Positions 45,486 to 64,000 of a stretch of DNA of 64,000 nt are shown here, piece by piece (the first letter of the stretch is position 1; the number at the start of each line of letters is the position of its first letter). Source of the DNA: Tillus elongatus (taxonomy: Eukaryota; Arthropoda; Insecta; Coleoptera; Cleridae); NCBI GenBank assembly GCA_964006375.1, contig OZ023265.1, forward strand, positions 160,096,118 to 160,160,117, given 5' to 3'. The notes under the pieces were generated by a model. That model did not search any database. It worked only from the letters and a program-made list of their open reading frames with translations, and was not told the DNA's origin. The translations under genes and the position numbers were made by a program.

Positions 45486-46874
45486 TTCATATATTATGTT
45501 TCTTTTTAAAACCTTAGTGGATAAACATAACAGTAATAAAATAATACATTCGATTGAATTATTGAGTATAATAAAAAGTTTGTATTGAGACTTTAATTTG
45601 AAAATGTAAGGTTATTCCTCTTCTTCTTCTTCTCTGCTTATCGCGTCTGTTTCTACTAACAATTCGCCAGCTCATTAGGGGTGACATCATAATCTGTCTG
45701 GCTCTTGACCATATTATGACCTCTATAAAACGGAGGTAAGTGATTATATATTTATATTGTTATAATTTAAAAGGGCAATTAGTATTTTAATAGTTTCCAA
45801 ATTGAGGTGACAAAGTATTATTTTAATATTAAATGGTGCTGTAATTGATATGAACCTATAAGGTTCATTGGCTAGGAAACTAGTTTTTCGAAAACATTTT
45901 AAGTTTATTTTCGAAAATTTTTTGTACATTTTCAAACAATAAAGTTGTTTTGATAAAATATGGTACATTGTTTCTACTATATAGGATGTACTGGTAACCA
46001 AATTTGATGCCTGCTTTCTTTAAGAAAAAAACACATTTGCTATTTAAAACGTTTTTGTGAAAATTTATTACCCTAACGCACTTGATGCGTCCAGACTTTT
46101 TTATTTCTAAGCTCATCAAACTTCATGCTATATAAAAGCTAAAAAATGTAATGACTTGAAAAACGGGTTACGTAGTCATTCAAAAAAAACTGGAAGAGTC
46201 CAACTCCAACATACTTATAACATTTAAAAAGTAGATGTTATTAACTTTATATTGTAATTTGATTACTAGTGAACGTTTTTATATTTAATTAATTCTTAAA
46301 TATTCTAAGTTTTATACGTAAGATGTCAATAACTTGCAAGTTGAAACATCACTCGACTTCGAAATAAAAAATCTTTGAATATAAATGTTTTATAATAAAT
46401 ATAATAATATAATCATGGTTATTCTTTGGGCTAAGAGCAACCACAGAATATTTAGTGCATAAATAAACTATTTTCTATATGATCTACCGATTATAGGTAG
46501 GTATTGTCAATGTCAAAAATGTCAATGTTTAAATGTCAAGGATTGATCGTTTTCCTTAATCGTTAATCCAAAATCGTAATCGTATTATAGAATAGATGAC
46601 CGCTGAGCTACAAGACTAATATTTTAGCTTACAGTACAAACAAATAAAAATGTTTTTATTTATAGATAATAGTCTATAAAGTAATTTACATAAATAGTAC
46701 GTGACCACTACTTATATTGATCTGAAAAGGTATATTAAAGTTTAAAGTGTAAATAATGTTGAGGTTAGATTAGTTATATTTTCTATTCTGTTACCAGCTT
46801 TCTGGCTTTTTTAAGGTGATAGAAGCAATTTAATAATTTTCTTTGCATTTCCATTAACAATTATTTCTCTTAAG
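45486..46874. other. Divergent MAD2L2/MPND intergenic region with a MITE remnant
   Basis: It must hold the promoters of both genes. 45850-46092 is an inverted, left-half copy of the 18 kb MITE family (ending cttgatgcgtcc). 45618-45640 is a short (TTC)n run. No TATA box can be assigned with confidence. Confidence 0.6.
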
Positions 46875-54312
<7,438 letters not shown>

Positions 54313-54439
54313 GTAAGTATTACAAGATTTTGACTATGAAACCTGTAGAAGGTAGTCATAATTTCTATTTAATAATTGCTGTACCATGTGTAGGGTGGAC
54401 GCTGTTGTGGAGTTTAGAACTGTCTCATCCTCCATTGTA

Positions 54440-54525
54440 TTTTTTAAGAAATGCTGCAACACGTCAATTTTAATATTGAGTGGGACATGTTTTGACATAA
54501 AACTCAACTTTGTCACATCAACAGT
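54440..54525. repeat. Fragment of the 3.7 kb Tc1/mariner terminal repeat
   Basis: An 80-bp match around tcaattttaatattgagtgg and acataaaactcaactttgtc. It is followed at 54533-54720 by a partial MITE of the gacgcag family. Confidence 0.75.
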
Positions 54526-54723
54526 AAAAAAGATCGGGACGCAGTAAGTGCGTTATGGTTGAACGCATGACCCTTATAGTAGAAATAGTAGAGACCATGT
54601 ATGTTTCATCAAAATAACTTTATCGTTTGAGAAAGTACAACCATTTTCCGAAAAAACTAGTTTGACTTTCCTGGCCAACCAACCTATCCAAGCAATTTAC
54701 ACAAGAACTACCCGAGCCATTTA

Positions 54724-54727
<4 letters not shown>

Positions 54728-54789
<62 letters not shown>
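54728..54789. repeat. (AT)n microsatellite
   Basis: About 62 bp of TA repeats. Confidence 0.95.
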
Positions 54790-54794
<5 letters not shown>

Positions 54795-56993
54795 TGTCAT
54801 TGTGGCACCATTCTTGGATAAAAATTGTTTTTACGGCACCCAATTTTACGTTGTGGCACCCGACTTCGGGTGCTGATACGTTCTCTGTGTATATTTTTGT
54901 CCTAGGATTATGAATGCGCAATAAAAGGCTCTGACGAAGTTTTGGATGGGTGCTGAATTGACAATAATTCTGAACGAACATACTGATTAGTTCAGCCATC
55001 TTCCGGTGGGGGCGCTGCGTTTTATACATGTGGTTATAGATACACAAAGTGGCACCCTCCAAATATGTTTGCCGTCTAGCACCATAAATTTGGCAACACC
55101 GATTTCTTTGTAACACGGAATTATTCTGAAATAAATTCTATCCAAGGTCGCGCCCGGCACGCCGACATCTGCTCTGTTTATAAGTGCTTCTTCAATATAG
55201 GAAGAACGGTGGTGTCAGGGTCATCACACATTTGCTTTATTGTCGGTATTGTTGGGAAACTGATTTTACCACATTGAATGATAATAATAATTTTTCTTAA
55301 TTTATTTACATTTTGCTGTATTTTTTAGGGAACTCGTATTATTAGCATAATAATGATAAAATTATAAAAGTCACATTATTACAACTGTCAAATTATGCAT
55401 CCAAAAAATGAGTAAACTATTATTGTTTTCAATGGAACACCTATTAATTTCCTTATAATACCATTGTTTTGAAATAATCAATTTAATTCTTGAAGAAAAG
55501 AAGGTAAAGTTATTAAAATTATTAACAGAAAAAAAGTCTACAAAAATCTGGCAATCGTAAGTTAAATTATTTATAAGCATAGAAAAATTATTTTTTATGG
55601 TCAAGGATGGCAAGGATGCCCATGGAATCAAACTAATGACCAACAATGAATAATACAGGTTATTAGGGCTGAATACAGTGACTGCTAAAAAGTTGGTATC
55701 ATATGGGTAAAATTTTTATTTTTGCTTTGTCGAAAAAACTTTGAGAAAAAAACGCTGCTTGCTTGAAAACTTCTTATCTTGCCACAATCAGATATACTGA
55801 GTGTTTTTAAAAGTTGGTATCATATAGGTACAATTTTTATTTTTGCTTTGTCGAAAAAACTGAGAAAAAAACTCTGCTTGCTTCAAAACTTGTTATCTTG
55901 CCATAATCAGATATACTGACTGTTTTTATTTATCGAGAAAATGACTTAAAGAAATTGCGAAAATCATTGTGATATTTTTTGAAAACTATTCAAGATTGCG
56001 ATTGAATTTTTGTAGAGTGTTAATTTCCAGCTTACCTGGATAGTCTCAAAGCCCAAACAGATACCACTTTCGAAAAACTTTTTCAAAAATTAAAATTTAC
56101 TGTTGTTTTAAATATTTTCAAAATTCGCCTCTTCGATGTCGGTTCCGCTCTGAACTGTGTGATGTGAACGCGGCGCGGCTGCTTGGTTCGGAATGATTTA
56201 TATTGGACATAGAGCAATATTTTGTCATAAAGTTCACTTTTTAGACGCGAGGTACTTAAGGAGAAATGTTATATCATGAGAGCAAGTTTTTTTTTTAAAT
56301 AGTTACTTAAAATTCTAAATCACCCTGTTAATTATTTATTTGAGCAAAAGCACTCTTGTACAAATAGTGTACCTACCTAATTAGGGCATTTTCCGCTTTT
56401 CGATTTAAACCTGCCTGACATCCGAATATGATTTGGCTATCGACAATACCCCAACTAAGATGACACTTAATAACTACATTTAGAGGACTTGTGTTCAAAT
56501 AATTAATTAACAGGGGTAGTTTTAAGTAGCTATCTAAAACAAAATAAAAACATTTCTCCGTAAAAGTACCTACCTTTCATAAAAAAGTGAACTTTATCAC
56601 AAAATTTTACTTGTCGGTCAAATAAATAAATGAGGATATTTAGAAAAATGTTGTTCTTTATAAAATGGCATGTTTTTGGAAAATTGAATTAACGTCCTGT
56701 GCAAAAGGGCACTATCCAAAAGTTGCGAGTTTTTTTATATAAGTCGATAGTTTCGAGCTCATACGAATTTTTGGTATTTTTTCCATGCCAAATTTTGTAG
56801 CCGTCTGTCGTAAAAAAATTAAAACAGTTTTTGAAAAGCATTGCTCTTATGGAGTTACGTGCACTTCAAATACAAAATAAATAGGTAGATAGGTATCTCC
56901 GTGCTGAAAATTCATTAAATTCTACTACTTTGGCCGTTTATCAACTATTATCTCGAAAACGGTAACTCTGATAGAAAAATTGAATTATAGATA
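54790..56993. other. Gene-free stretch with unassigned repeats
   Basis: 54790-55130 has repeated gtggcacc motifs and a 129-codon minus-strand frame that I do not recognise. 55689-55926 is a tandem duplication. 56206-56290 and 56555-56620 form an imperfect inverted repeat (catttctcc next to aaagtgaactttat). I looked here for MPND JAMM exons and found none. Confidence 0.5.
55689..55926. repeat. Tandem duplication (2 x ~118 bp)
   Basis: The unit beginning aaagttggtatcatatgggt and ending in atactgagtgtttt occurs twice in a row with few differences (second copy about 55809-55926). Confidence 0.85.
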
Positions 56994-57452
56994 AGGGGTC
57001 ATCCATAAATTACGTCGCACGTTAAAGGGGGGGGGAGGGTATCACCGGAATGTGACATTGTGTGACAAGGGGCAGGGGGGAGGTCAAAAGCTTTGTGATG
57101 TCACATGTTAAAATTTAAAATACACAATATGGTTAAGTTTTGTATCTTTAATTAACATAATTAGTCGTTTATCGTTTCCTAACTAGTCGTTTGTTTTCTC
57201 TGTTATTTAAGGTATTTGACTTTATGTTGATTTTATTAAAGATTATTTAATAAAGATAAGAAAAAAAAATGAAAATAACTTTTCTCTTTTGAGTATTTTT
57301 AAATACTTGCATAAAATTCAAAAATGTGTGACGTCACATCAGGGGGAGGGGGTTCTAAAAATGTGACAACCTGTGAAAATGACGGGGGGGGGGGGGGGGT
57401 GGGGGGTTAAAAAGTCCTAAAATTCGTGTGACGTAATTTATGGATGGCCCCT
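56994..57452. mobile_element. MITE with G-tracts (TIR aggggtcatccataaattac)
   Basis: The left end AGGGGTCATCCATAAATTAC and the right end (inverted AGGGGCCATCCATAAATTAC) are inverted repeats extending through gtgac/gtcac motifs. Inside are several G-runs, including one of about 17 G near 57384. No coding capacity. The target site is short (TA or TAA). Confidence 0.8.
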
Positions 57453-58541
57453 AATTGTAGCCTCATTATTTGTGATTAATTGGTATAATTTTTATATCTA
57501 ATCATAAATGAGAAAAGTAATTAAATGTAAACCAATGCATAATTCGGACGGTGGCCTTGTCGCTGGCCGGTCGCTGAGCTGAGACAACGCCCGCGAGCTG
57601 GAGCAGGCGTTGGCTGAGGGTCCGTCATTCAACTCGGGCTCCAGCATCACCTCCCGGTCGCCCTTCAGTGCGACCAACTCTATGACATTGCCGCCAATTT
57701 TGAATATCGTACATCAAACGTGCTATAAAATGTCAAATTTAAAATTAAATGATTCTGATTTTTTTGTAAAATCATTCCCGAATGTCTATTGTAACAAACG
57801 AGATTTTCAAAAACTGTCTGATTTTTTTTCTACTGACTTTTACTGATTTTTTTTCTATCAGAAAACTATCACTTCCGATTGACAGATTTTTGTAGACTTC
57901 TTTCTGTTAATATGGTAACCTAGTAGGGACAAAAACGTTCACATATCTTTTAGTTGGAATTTGTTTTAAGTTATGGATCTTTTTTTTTCTAAATTGACCC
58001 GACTAATGGTATAATGTAATTACATGTTTCAATAAAACCATTTAACTTAAACAGCTAACTTATTTTTTGGATATATAATTTCACAGCTGTAATTTATAAT
58101 TGAAATTTTATAATTTTATAGTAATTATTGCTAAAAATTATTATTATAATCATTCAATATTATTAATTAGTTCCCCAACAAAATAAAAAAATAAAGTCAA
58201 TCTGTGATGATCTTGCAACTTTTGTTTTTCTTATATTAAACAAGCAATAAGTAATGAAATAATATGTAGGTAATACGTAATTTTAAACTTTCGGGTATAG
58301 ACAGGTGCGATGTGCGCGAACCGGGTACGATTATTATTTTAGCTCTGAGCACTCTGCTTGAGTGATTGAGTGGTAGAGGCTAGAGGTAGTAGCAGTTGTT
58401 ATGATAGCCTATACTATTTAAACACGTTCCTGTTCATTCTCCACGTGGTTCGACATAATAATATGGACTATGGAGTAATAATACATACTTCTTCGCCCTA
58501 TTTTAAATAAAAAGTTTACCGGTTGTGTTTTCCATAACACT
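57453..58541. other. Upstream region of gene 4 with an orphan GC-rich block
   Basis: 57541-57700 is GC-rich and reads DNARELEQALAEGPSFNSGS in frame from 57587, continuing into TSRSPFSATNSM. It looks like part of an exon but is not joined to anything I can identify. The remainder is AT-rich and would include the promoter of the gene starting at 58542. Confidence 0.4.
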
Positions 58542-61500
58542 ATGAAGATAATTAATAGTTCTGTATCTTCAAGAACCAGAAAGATTGTGGAAAAGTGTCT
58601 AGCAAAAGGTAAGTAAAATTTACATTGCTAACAAATTGTAGGCAAATAATACACAGTATTGGAAAATGTTGTGCGTGGCGACGGCGAGGGGAGGGGGAGG
58701 GGCATAGCTGCGGGGGGGTCCCCCGGTGTAACTATATTGTTCAAAGTTTAGGGTCTCTTATATTCGAGAACTTGAAATTTTGTGAAACTAAATATTTAAA
58801 TACCTACTAAATTTATATTATACCTACTACCTACCTATTTCTTAGGTCTTAGGTCTGTACATAATATCTGTGATTGATTGGTTATCCAACTAATTTAGTG
58901 ATGCTGTAAATTTTTAGATGTTGATAATTTATCTGAAGTGTCTGACGCTGACCCTTATCATACAGATGGTAGCATAGACGAATATATTCCATCAACACCT
59001 TACCAGAGCAGTAGTAGCGATGAAAGTGTGAGTACCTAACAAAAGATTTGTAGGGTTGAACTTTTACAATTTATCGTTTTATTTTTACTTTTATATTTGT
59101 AATATGATGATGCTTTGACAGGTTTTTCCGTCGCCCAAAAAATCTAAAGGAGAAACAGATTCAGATACACATAGAAGCAAATCTCATATAATCAATATAA
59201 TTTCACAAAAAAATGTACCTAAACTTTATAAGGTTAGTAAACTTATATAGAGTATGGCCCAGGGAAAACGAAACACCTTATAAAATTTTCATATTATGAA
59301 TGTTTATTTTAATGCTGGCCCCGTCATTTTTTATTGAAGTGAAACTTCTATACGCGCGATGAGAGTAAAATTTGAAGGTCGCGTCACACGAACTAGGCAA
59401 CGAAAATGCGTCACGATATAATATATAATACTCAAATAAGACGATATTTGTATTCCAACTTCTAACTTTCATGAGCGAAAAAATTATGCAATATAAAGAA
59501 TCTAGAACTGATCATAATGAGTAAGGTCTGATAAATTTTTCATCCCGGGAACCACATAAAAAAATTTAAAAAACATTAAAAAAACAGTGGAGCCGCGACT
59601 TTTCCAAGCAAACGCTGACCAAACCGTAAGAGGTACGTAAAAATTTGACAGGACCAAAGTTGTAGAGCATAAAATTATCTAAAAAAAGTCAGCCACGGCA
59701 TATATCTATCGTCTATATTAAACAAGTGAAGAGGCCTAACAGCCGCTGGCGCGCGCAAAACGTGTTGCACCGCATAAGTTGAGAGCGGATTGCGATTAAA
59801 CTATAGACGATAGATATATGCCGTCGCGGACTTTTTTTTAGATAATTTTATGCTCTAAAACTTTGGTCTAGTAACATTTTTACGTACCTGTTACGGTTTC
59901 GTCAGCGTTTCCTGGGAAAGGTCGCGGGACCTCAAAATATTTTAATTTAATCCAGCTGTTTAGGCTATATATGTATCTAAATTTATATACATTGCATAAG
60001 AAAGCAGTTAACACGTCATATTCGTAAGAAGTTTTACTTCTGATATGCGCACATAGTGCACACAATTCTTTTATTTGTAAACATGTTTTAAGCCATATCT
60101 CTTTAACCCACAAAATCCCTTAAATTTTAAATGAGCATATAAGGTATGGCTACAGTGATAGGTCATACCTACACCTATTTTTAAACGTCGTTTTAGTGAA
60201 TTTTCTTAAAAAAATTCACCAATGCGGAGATCCCGACTTTTGAATTTTGAAAAAATTTCTTCAAATGAGCGCTAATTAGGCCCCCCAGGACACATATCCG
60301 GGGTCAGTTTAAATTAAGATGTAGGTTAAGATGTAGGTAATAAAGGCCAAAACAACTTAAAAAATAAAATATCAGCCAGCTTGAAGGTTTGAAGTGACAT
60401 GGTTAAAAAATGACCCACTTTAAATATAAAATTGAACGGGGGGAGGAGGGGGCGGTTCGTCCGAGCTATTTTTAAATGAAGGCCGCGTTTCGTTTTCGTT
60501 GGTCCACTCTACATACCTATTGTGAAGTAGAAGTTGCAATCATTAATTATGGTACCTTTTAGACGGCGTTAGAAATAATTTCAAATTATGATCAAGCTAG
60601 TTGGGCTCGAGAATTGGAATTTGAGGCGCAGCCATATGAATTCGATAATAGTTTTAGAGTAAGCTCATTCATGAAAACAGTTATAAATAAAATAAGTAGC
60701 TATCAATTATATTTCAGGATGGATCTTTAATGATTGACGATGATACTATTAACAGGATATCTACCGTTTTTCAAAACATACCGAAAATTGACAGTCCCAA
60801 ACAAATTACAAAAAAGGTAGGACTCAGTAACATATTATTTCTGTAAGATTGGTTAGTTTGTTATTGTTTTATTTTTAAAATAGCAGCTACACTTCTATGA
60901 ATCTCTTAGAACTTCGTCTACCTATATGTGCTGGACAACCAATAGATTAGGTTTTATAGTGTATAGTGCAATTATTTTATATAGGTACAATCAGAGCAGG
61001 GCTCGACCGATGGCAGAATTTTTCCTACAAACATAAACATTGGCTATTGCCGATGCCGATGGTCGATGTTTAGCGTTGGATACATAATAAAATTGAATGT
61101 TACATTTAATTGCATATTCAAACCTAAACTTTTATTTAATTTAAAGTCATAACAAAATTACATACCAAAGTTGTTAGAAATAATAACAAATAAATAATTA
61201 TGTAAACATTTATATTACACATAAAGGTTATTTTCGTGAGCTGTCATAAGAATTGCAAGCGAAGTACGCGACTCGCCGCCTTATCGTCGTTGAGCAAGTC
61301 ATAAAGTCTAAATTCGTTTGCAACCGTAAGAATAAACAGCATGACACGCAACTTCGCGCCTTATGTGCGCTGAGTTAGTTGAATTATTTCAAAAACAGTT
61401 TAGGGATGATAAAAATAATGTTATTGGATTCTCTGTTGTAATGTAAGAAAATTATCTAACAGTAACATAATAACAATAATAATATAAATATCATAAAAAA

Positions 61501-64000
61501 CAATACATACCTACCTACCTACCTACCTATTTAATTTAATTCAAGAAATAGTACTAAAAATTTACAGAGAAAATAAATCGGCACAATCGGCGTTTGTTTT
61601 GCCGATTGCCGATGCCGATTATCGGTCGAGCCCTAAATCAGAATAAGTGCGGAATAAATTTGATAAAATGGAAACTAACTTTTGAAAAAAAAAAATAGAG
61701 CGATCGATTTTTTCATTTACTTAATTCTACTATTTTTGACGTGACTTTATACATACATTCCTGACTTAGTAACCACGACAACATCTATTTTACAAATCGG
61801 ACGACCTTTATAAACAATCATTATGTATTTCAAAGCAGCGTAGGTACATCAGTGGCGTGCATACACTAGAAGCATGAAGTCATTGTAGTGCCTACCCTAG
61901 ATAAATAATATATACCACATTACTGCGGTTATTTAAAATTTCAGTAGGTATCTAATTCAAAAATGTATCCCTTTCTTTTTGGTTTGATAAAAAATCTTAT
62001 TTTCATTTTCGCGAATTTATTCTGAATCTTTTACGCCCGCTGGATGTACGAATCCTAAAATCTTCAATATTTCAGATGATAAATCAATCATTTTTTTATT
62101 TGAAAGGTGTTCAAAAACTGCTTATTCTGACCCTACTATAATTCAAAATCCAAATCCAGAACCATCAGCTGCGATTATTTAAAAATAATTAAATATAATT
62201 TTCAAAAAATCTGATACAGCAGCATTAATTAGGACAACAAAAAACCCTTTTGCAAAATATGAACAAAAAACACACAAAGTTGCGATAAAATTTTATTAGG
62301 AAATATATAGGATGCTCATTTCTAGGTGACTAGCTAATACCTTTCAACAAATTCAGTAATACACGTATTTTACTTTTGCAATCGTTTAGAAAGCAGCATC
62401 CTGTGTACCTACATATTACTTATTAAAATTTTGGTATGAGCTCTTTGAGAGGGGTCCATAAAATTCAACTGTTTAAAAAATAATTTCATGACACACTTGA
62501 CTTACCTAGTGGCTTTCAATTTTGAATTTTATTTCAATTTGGAACGTATAAAAATTGAACCACTCAGAATCTGAACACTTTTACAAAGGTGACATTTTTT
62601 AGAAATGGAAACACTTCCAAGAAGGTTTTTTGTGGCCCTGATTAACCCCATCATGTCAAGTTTCTAATAAAAATGCTGAACTGAATAAAATAATGCTGAA
62701 TGGTTAGACTAAAAATTGGTATTAAAAAAGTCGCGTTCGGCCATGAATTTGGCGTTGCAAATTCCATAGAGTCAAAAGAAGCAGTTTTCGAAGACCATTC
62801 CAACAAGAAAAACATTATTCAAAAAGATTTTGAGGATGGCTATATACTGGTGTCCTGAAAATGGCGGGAAATCTCTGCAGTACGTTATGGCGAAGCATCA
62901 TCGGAGGCCAGAAAAAAATAAGGAAAAAAATCCAAGTCGTCAATTGACTGCGATATGAAGAGGCAAAGTTGAGGACTCAACTTCTTTATTTTTTAGTACT
63001 GAGTAAAAGCGAATCATCTTATGCAAAGAATTAGGCGCCTTTATGGTTATTTGGTTAGAAAATCTCTCAAACCTTTACATTTTCTCTTCAAGTTAATTTC
63101 AAATATCAGATTTTTTTTATCAAGATGCTGAGAAAATGCATTTGGCTACGATGTTTCAAAATTTTGTGCAATTTAATCATTATTCGACATAATATTGATT
63201 AAATTAAAGCAAAAAAATGCCAAATTTACGAATTAGTTTCTGACTAAAAAACTCGAAAATAAAACATAGATTTTTTTCATTGTATTTTTTTTGGCCTCCG
63301 ATGATGCTTCCCCACAACGTACTGCGGAGATTTTCCGCCATTTTTAGGACACTCAGTATAGACCTGGAAAATAATTTTAAATTTAATGATATTATTAATT
63401 GTTTCTAGAAAACAGTATATGACTCGCCGTTGCTTATAAAAAATAAATATAAGAAGACTACCTGCAAATTTTGTGATCAAGAGGTGATTTCAAGGCATTT
63501 CTCAAGACATTTGGAAAGAAAACATAAAGATGAGCTTGAGATAAAAGAGCTGATAAATAAAAAGCCAAACTCTAAGGAAAAAAAAGAAATGCTTTTACTA
63601 ATTCGCAATCAAGGATGTTTGGATGACGGGCTGAGGGGAAAAATTATACCTAAAAAATACAAACCCGGCCAAGAAGCGAATGAACGAGATTTTGCGTTAT
63701 GCAAATACTGTAAAGGGTTTTTTAGGCGGCTATACTTGAGCCGACATGTTAAAAAGTGTTTTGCAAAACCCTCTGGTTCTAGTGACGTAGCTCACCCTTT
63801 GACTGAATCCTACATATACGTGGCTTGTCAGAAAAAATATGGAGAAATATTAAATAAACTACAAATAAAAAAAGAAGTTTTTGAGAGAATGCAGGCGGAT
63901 GAAATTACTCGAACAGCAAGTAATGACATTTTGATAATTTATTATGGAGATGATTTACTCAAAAAAATAAAAATGAAAAGACGTTTTTATCATATTTCTA
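58542..64000 (+). CDS. Zinc-finger gene, possibly Crypton/tyrosine-recombinase related (6 exons, 3' cut by window)
   Basis: Exons are 58542-58608, 58918-59027, 59122-59232, 60563-60658, 60718-60816 and 63409-64000 or beyond. All have GT-AG borders and consistent phases, giving 358 codons so far. Residues 1-161 are Ser/Asp-rich and low in structure. Exon 6 has two zinc-binding motifs (C180-x2-C183...H195-x4-H200, and C259-x2-C262...H274-x3-C278) separated by a basic helix, then a helical region ending NDILIIYYGDDLLKKIK. This order resembles large ORFs seen in fish and arthropods that carry a tyrosine-recombinase-like C-terminus. That part would lie past the window, so the link is a memory-based inference. 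Introns 3 and 5 contain MITEs. Confidence 0.65.
59250..60509. mobile_element. TA-target element filling intron 3 of gene 4
   Basis: The ends GAGTATGGCCCAGGG...AAAACGAAAC and its inverted counterpart (gtttcgttttcgttggtccactc) are flanked by TA. The element takes up about 1260 of the 1330 bp of the intron. Inside are a foldback (59586-59925) and an inverted repeat end of the 19.8 kb type (60196-60310). Confidence 0.7.
59586..59925. repeat. Foldback (~340 bp)
   Basis: The arm starting cgcgacttttccaagcaaac is mirrored at 59880-59925 (cagcgtttcctgggaaaggt). The arms continue through cggcatatatctatcgtcta to a short GC-rich centre near 59750. Confidence 0.8.
60997..61635. mobile_element. Non-autonomous hAT-like MITE (639 bp)
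   Basis: The ends CAGGGCTCGACCGAT and ATCGGTCGAGCCCTA are inverted repeats. The flanking octamers AATCAGAG and AATCAGAA match at 7 of 8 positions, as for an old hAT insertion. The inside repeats gccgatgccgat-type motifs near both ends and has a (CCTA)n run at 61507-61530. It lies in intron 5 of gene 4. Confidence 0.8.
62843..63360. mobile_element. MITE with ~80-bp inverted repeats (518 bp)
   Basis: The ends TATACTGGTGTCCTGAAAAT and, inverted, TATACTGAGTGTCCTAAAAA start repeats that match through cagtacgtt and gaagcatcatcggaggcca. The TA target is of the mariner type. It lies just before exon 6 of gene 4. Confidence 0.85.

Noticed and set aside
55690..55812. A TGG-TAT-CAT (WYH) string considered as the JAMM active site of MPND
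   Set aside because: The following codons do not give SHP and the frame is not open; it is part of the tandem repeat.

Overview
This looks like insect nuclear DNA. The evidence is a ZAD zinc-finger gene (a domain best known from insect genomes), consensus GT-AG introns, a very AT-rich background, Penelope-like retroelements, and many TA-target DNA transposons whose ends read CAGGGTG or similar. A beetle or another TE-rich insect is my guess only. There is no prokaryotic gene organisation.

Four host genes can be assembled from exons, most of which are too short to appear as open reading frames. (1) 13770-24234 (+): a four-exon gene whose spliced frame gives a 497-residue protein with an N-terminal THAP domain, then a ZAD domain split between exons 3 and 4, then about six C2H2-type fingers. 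(2) 37793-45485 (-): a complete four-exon MAD2L2/REV7 (HORMA) gene of 202 codons. (3) 46875-54312 (+): the first four exons of an MPND-type gene carrying the RAMA domain. Its JAMM/MPN half is not visible. (4) 58542 to the right edge (+): six exons of a gene with two zinc knuckle/finger motifs, possibly related to Crypton/tyrosine-recombinase-type ORFs, running off the window. MAD2L2 and MPND are divergent, 1.4 kb apart.

Nearly everything else is transposable elements, often nested and datable by target-site duplications (TSDs). 3.7-5.5 kb is a broken Tc1/mariner element. 6.8-12.2 kb is a Ty3/gypsy remnant (gag, zinc knuckle, protease, tRNA-Leu-type primer site) whose gag is split by a 3.1 kb DNA element, itself holding a 1.07 kb foldback. 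15.9-17.0 kb is a LINE. 20.5-23.06 kb is a LINE with a 12-bp TSD, interrupted by a 1.74 kb hAT-like element with an 8-bp TSD. 24.5-28.9 kb is a MITE split by a Penelope-like element with a 13-bp TSD and a 1 kb inverted arm. 29.7-37.3 kb is a graveyard of minus-strand LINEs. 38.86-44.59 kb is a long-TIR Tc1/mariner element inside a MAD2L2 intron, whose transposase is split by a LINE with a 10-bp TSD. 49.6-54.8 kb holds a MITE, a mariner fragment, a LINE and repeats inside an MPND intron. Further MITEs sit in the introns of gene 4.

Sixteen long (AT)n arrays punctuate the window, many ending exactly at a transposon terminus. Two well-formed hammerhead ribozymes lie in Penelope-like sequence at 1096-1140 and 27867-27922, with an inverted copy near 24613-24668. 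No rRNA, tRNA or CRISPR was found.
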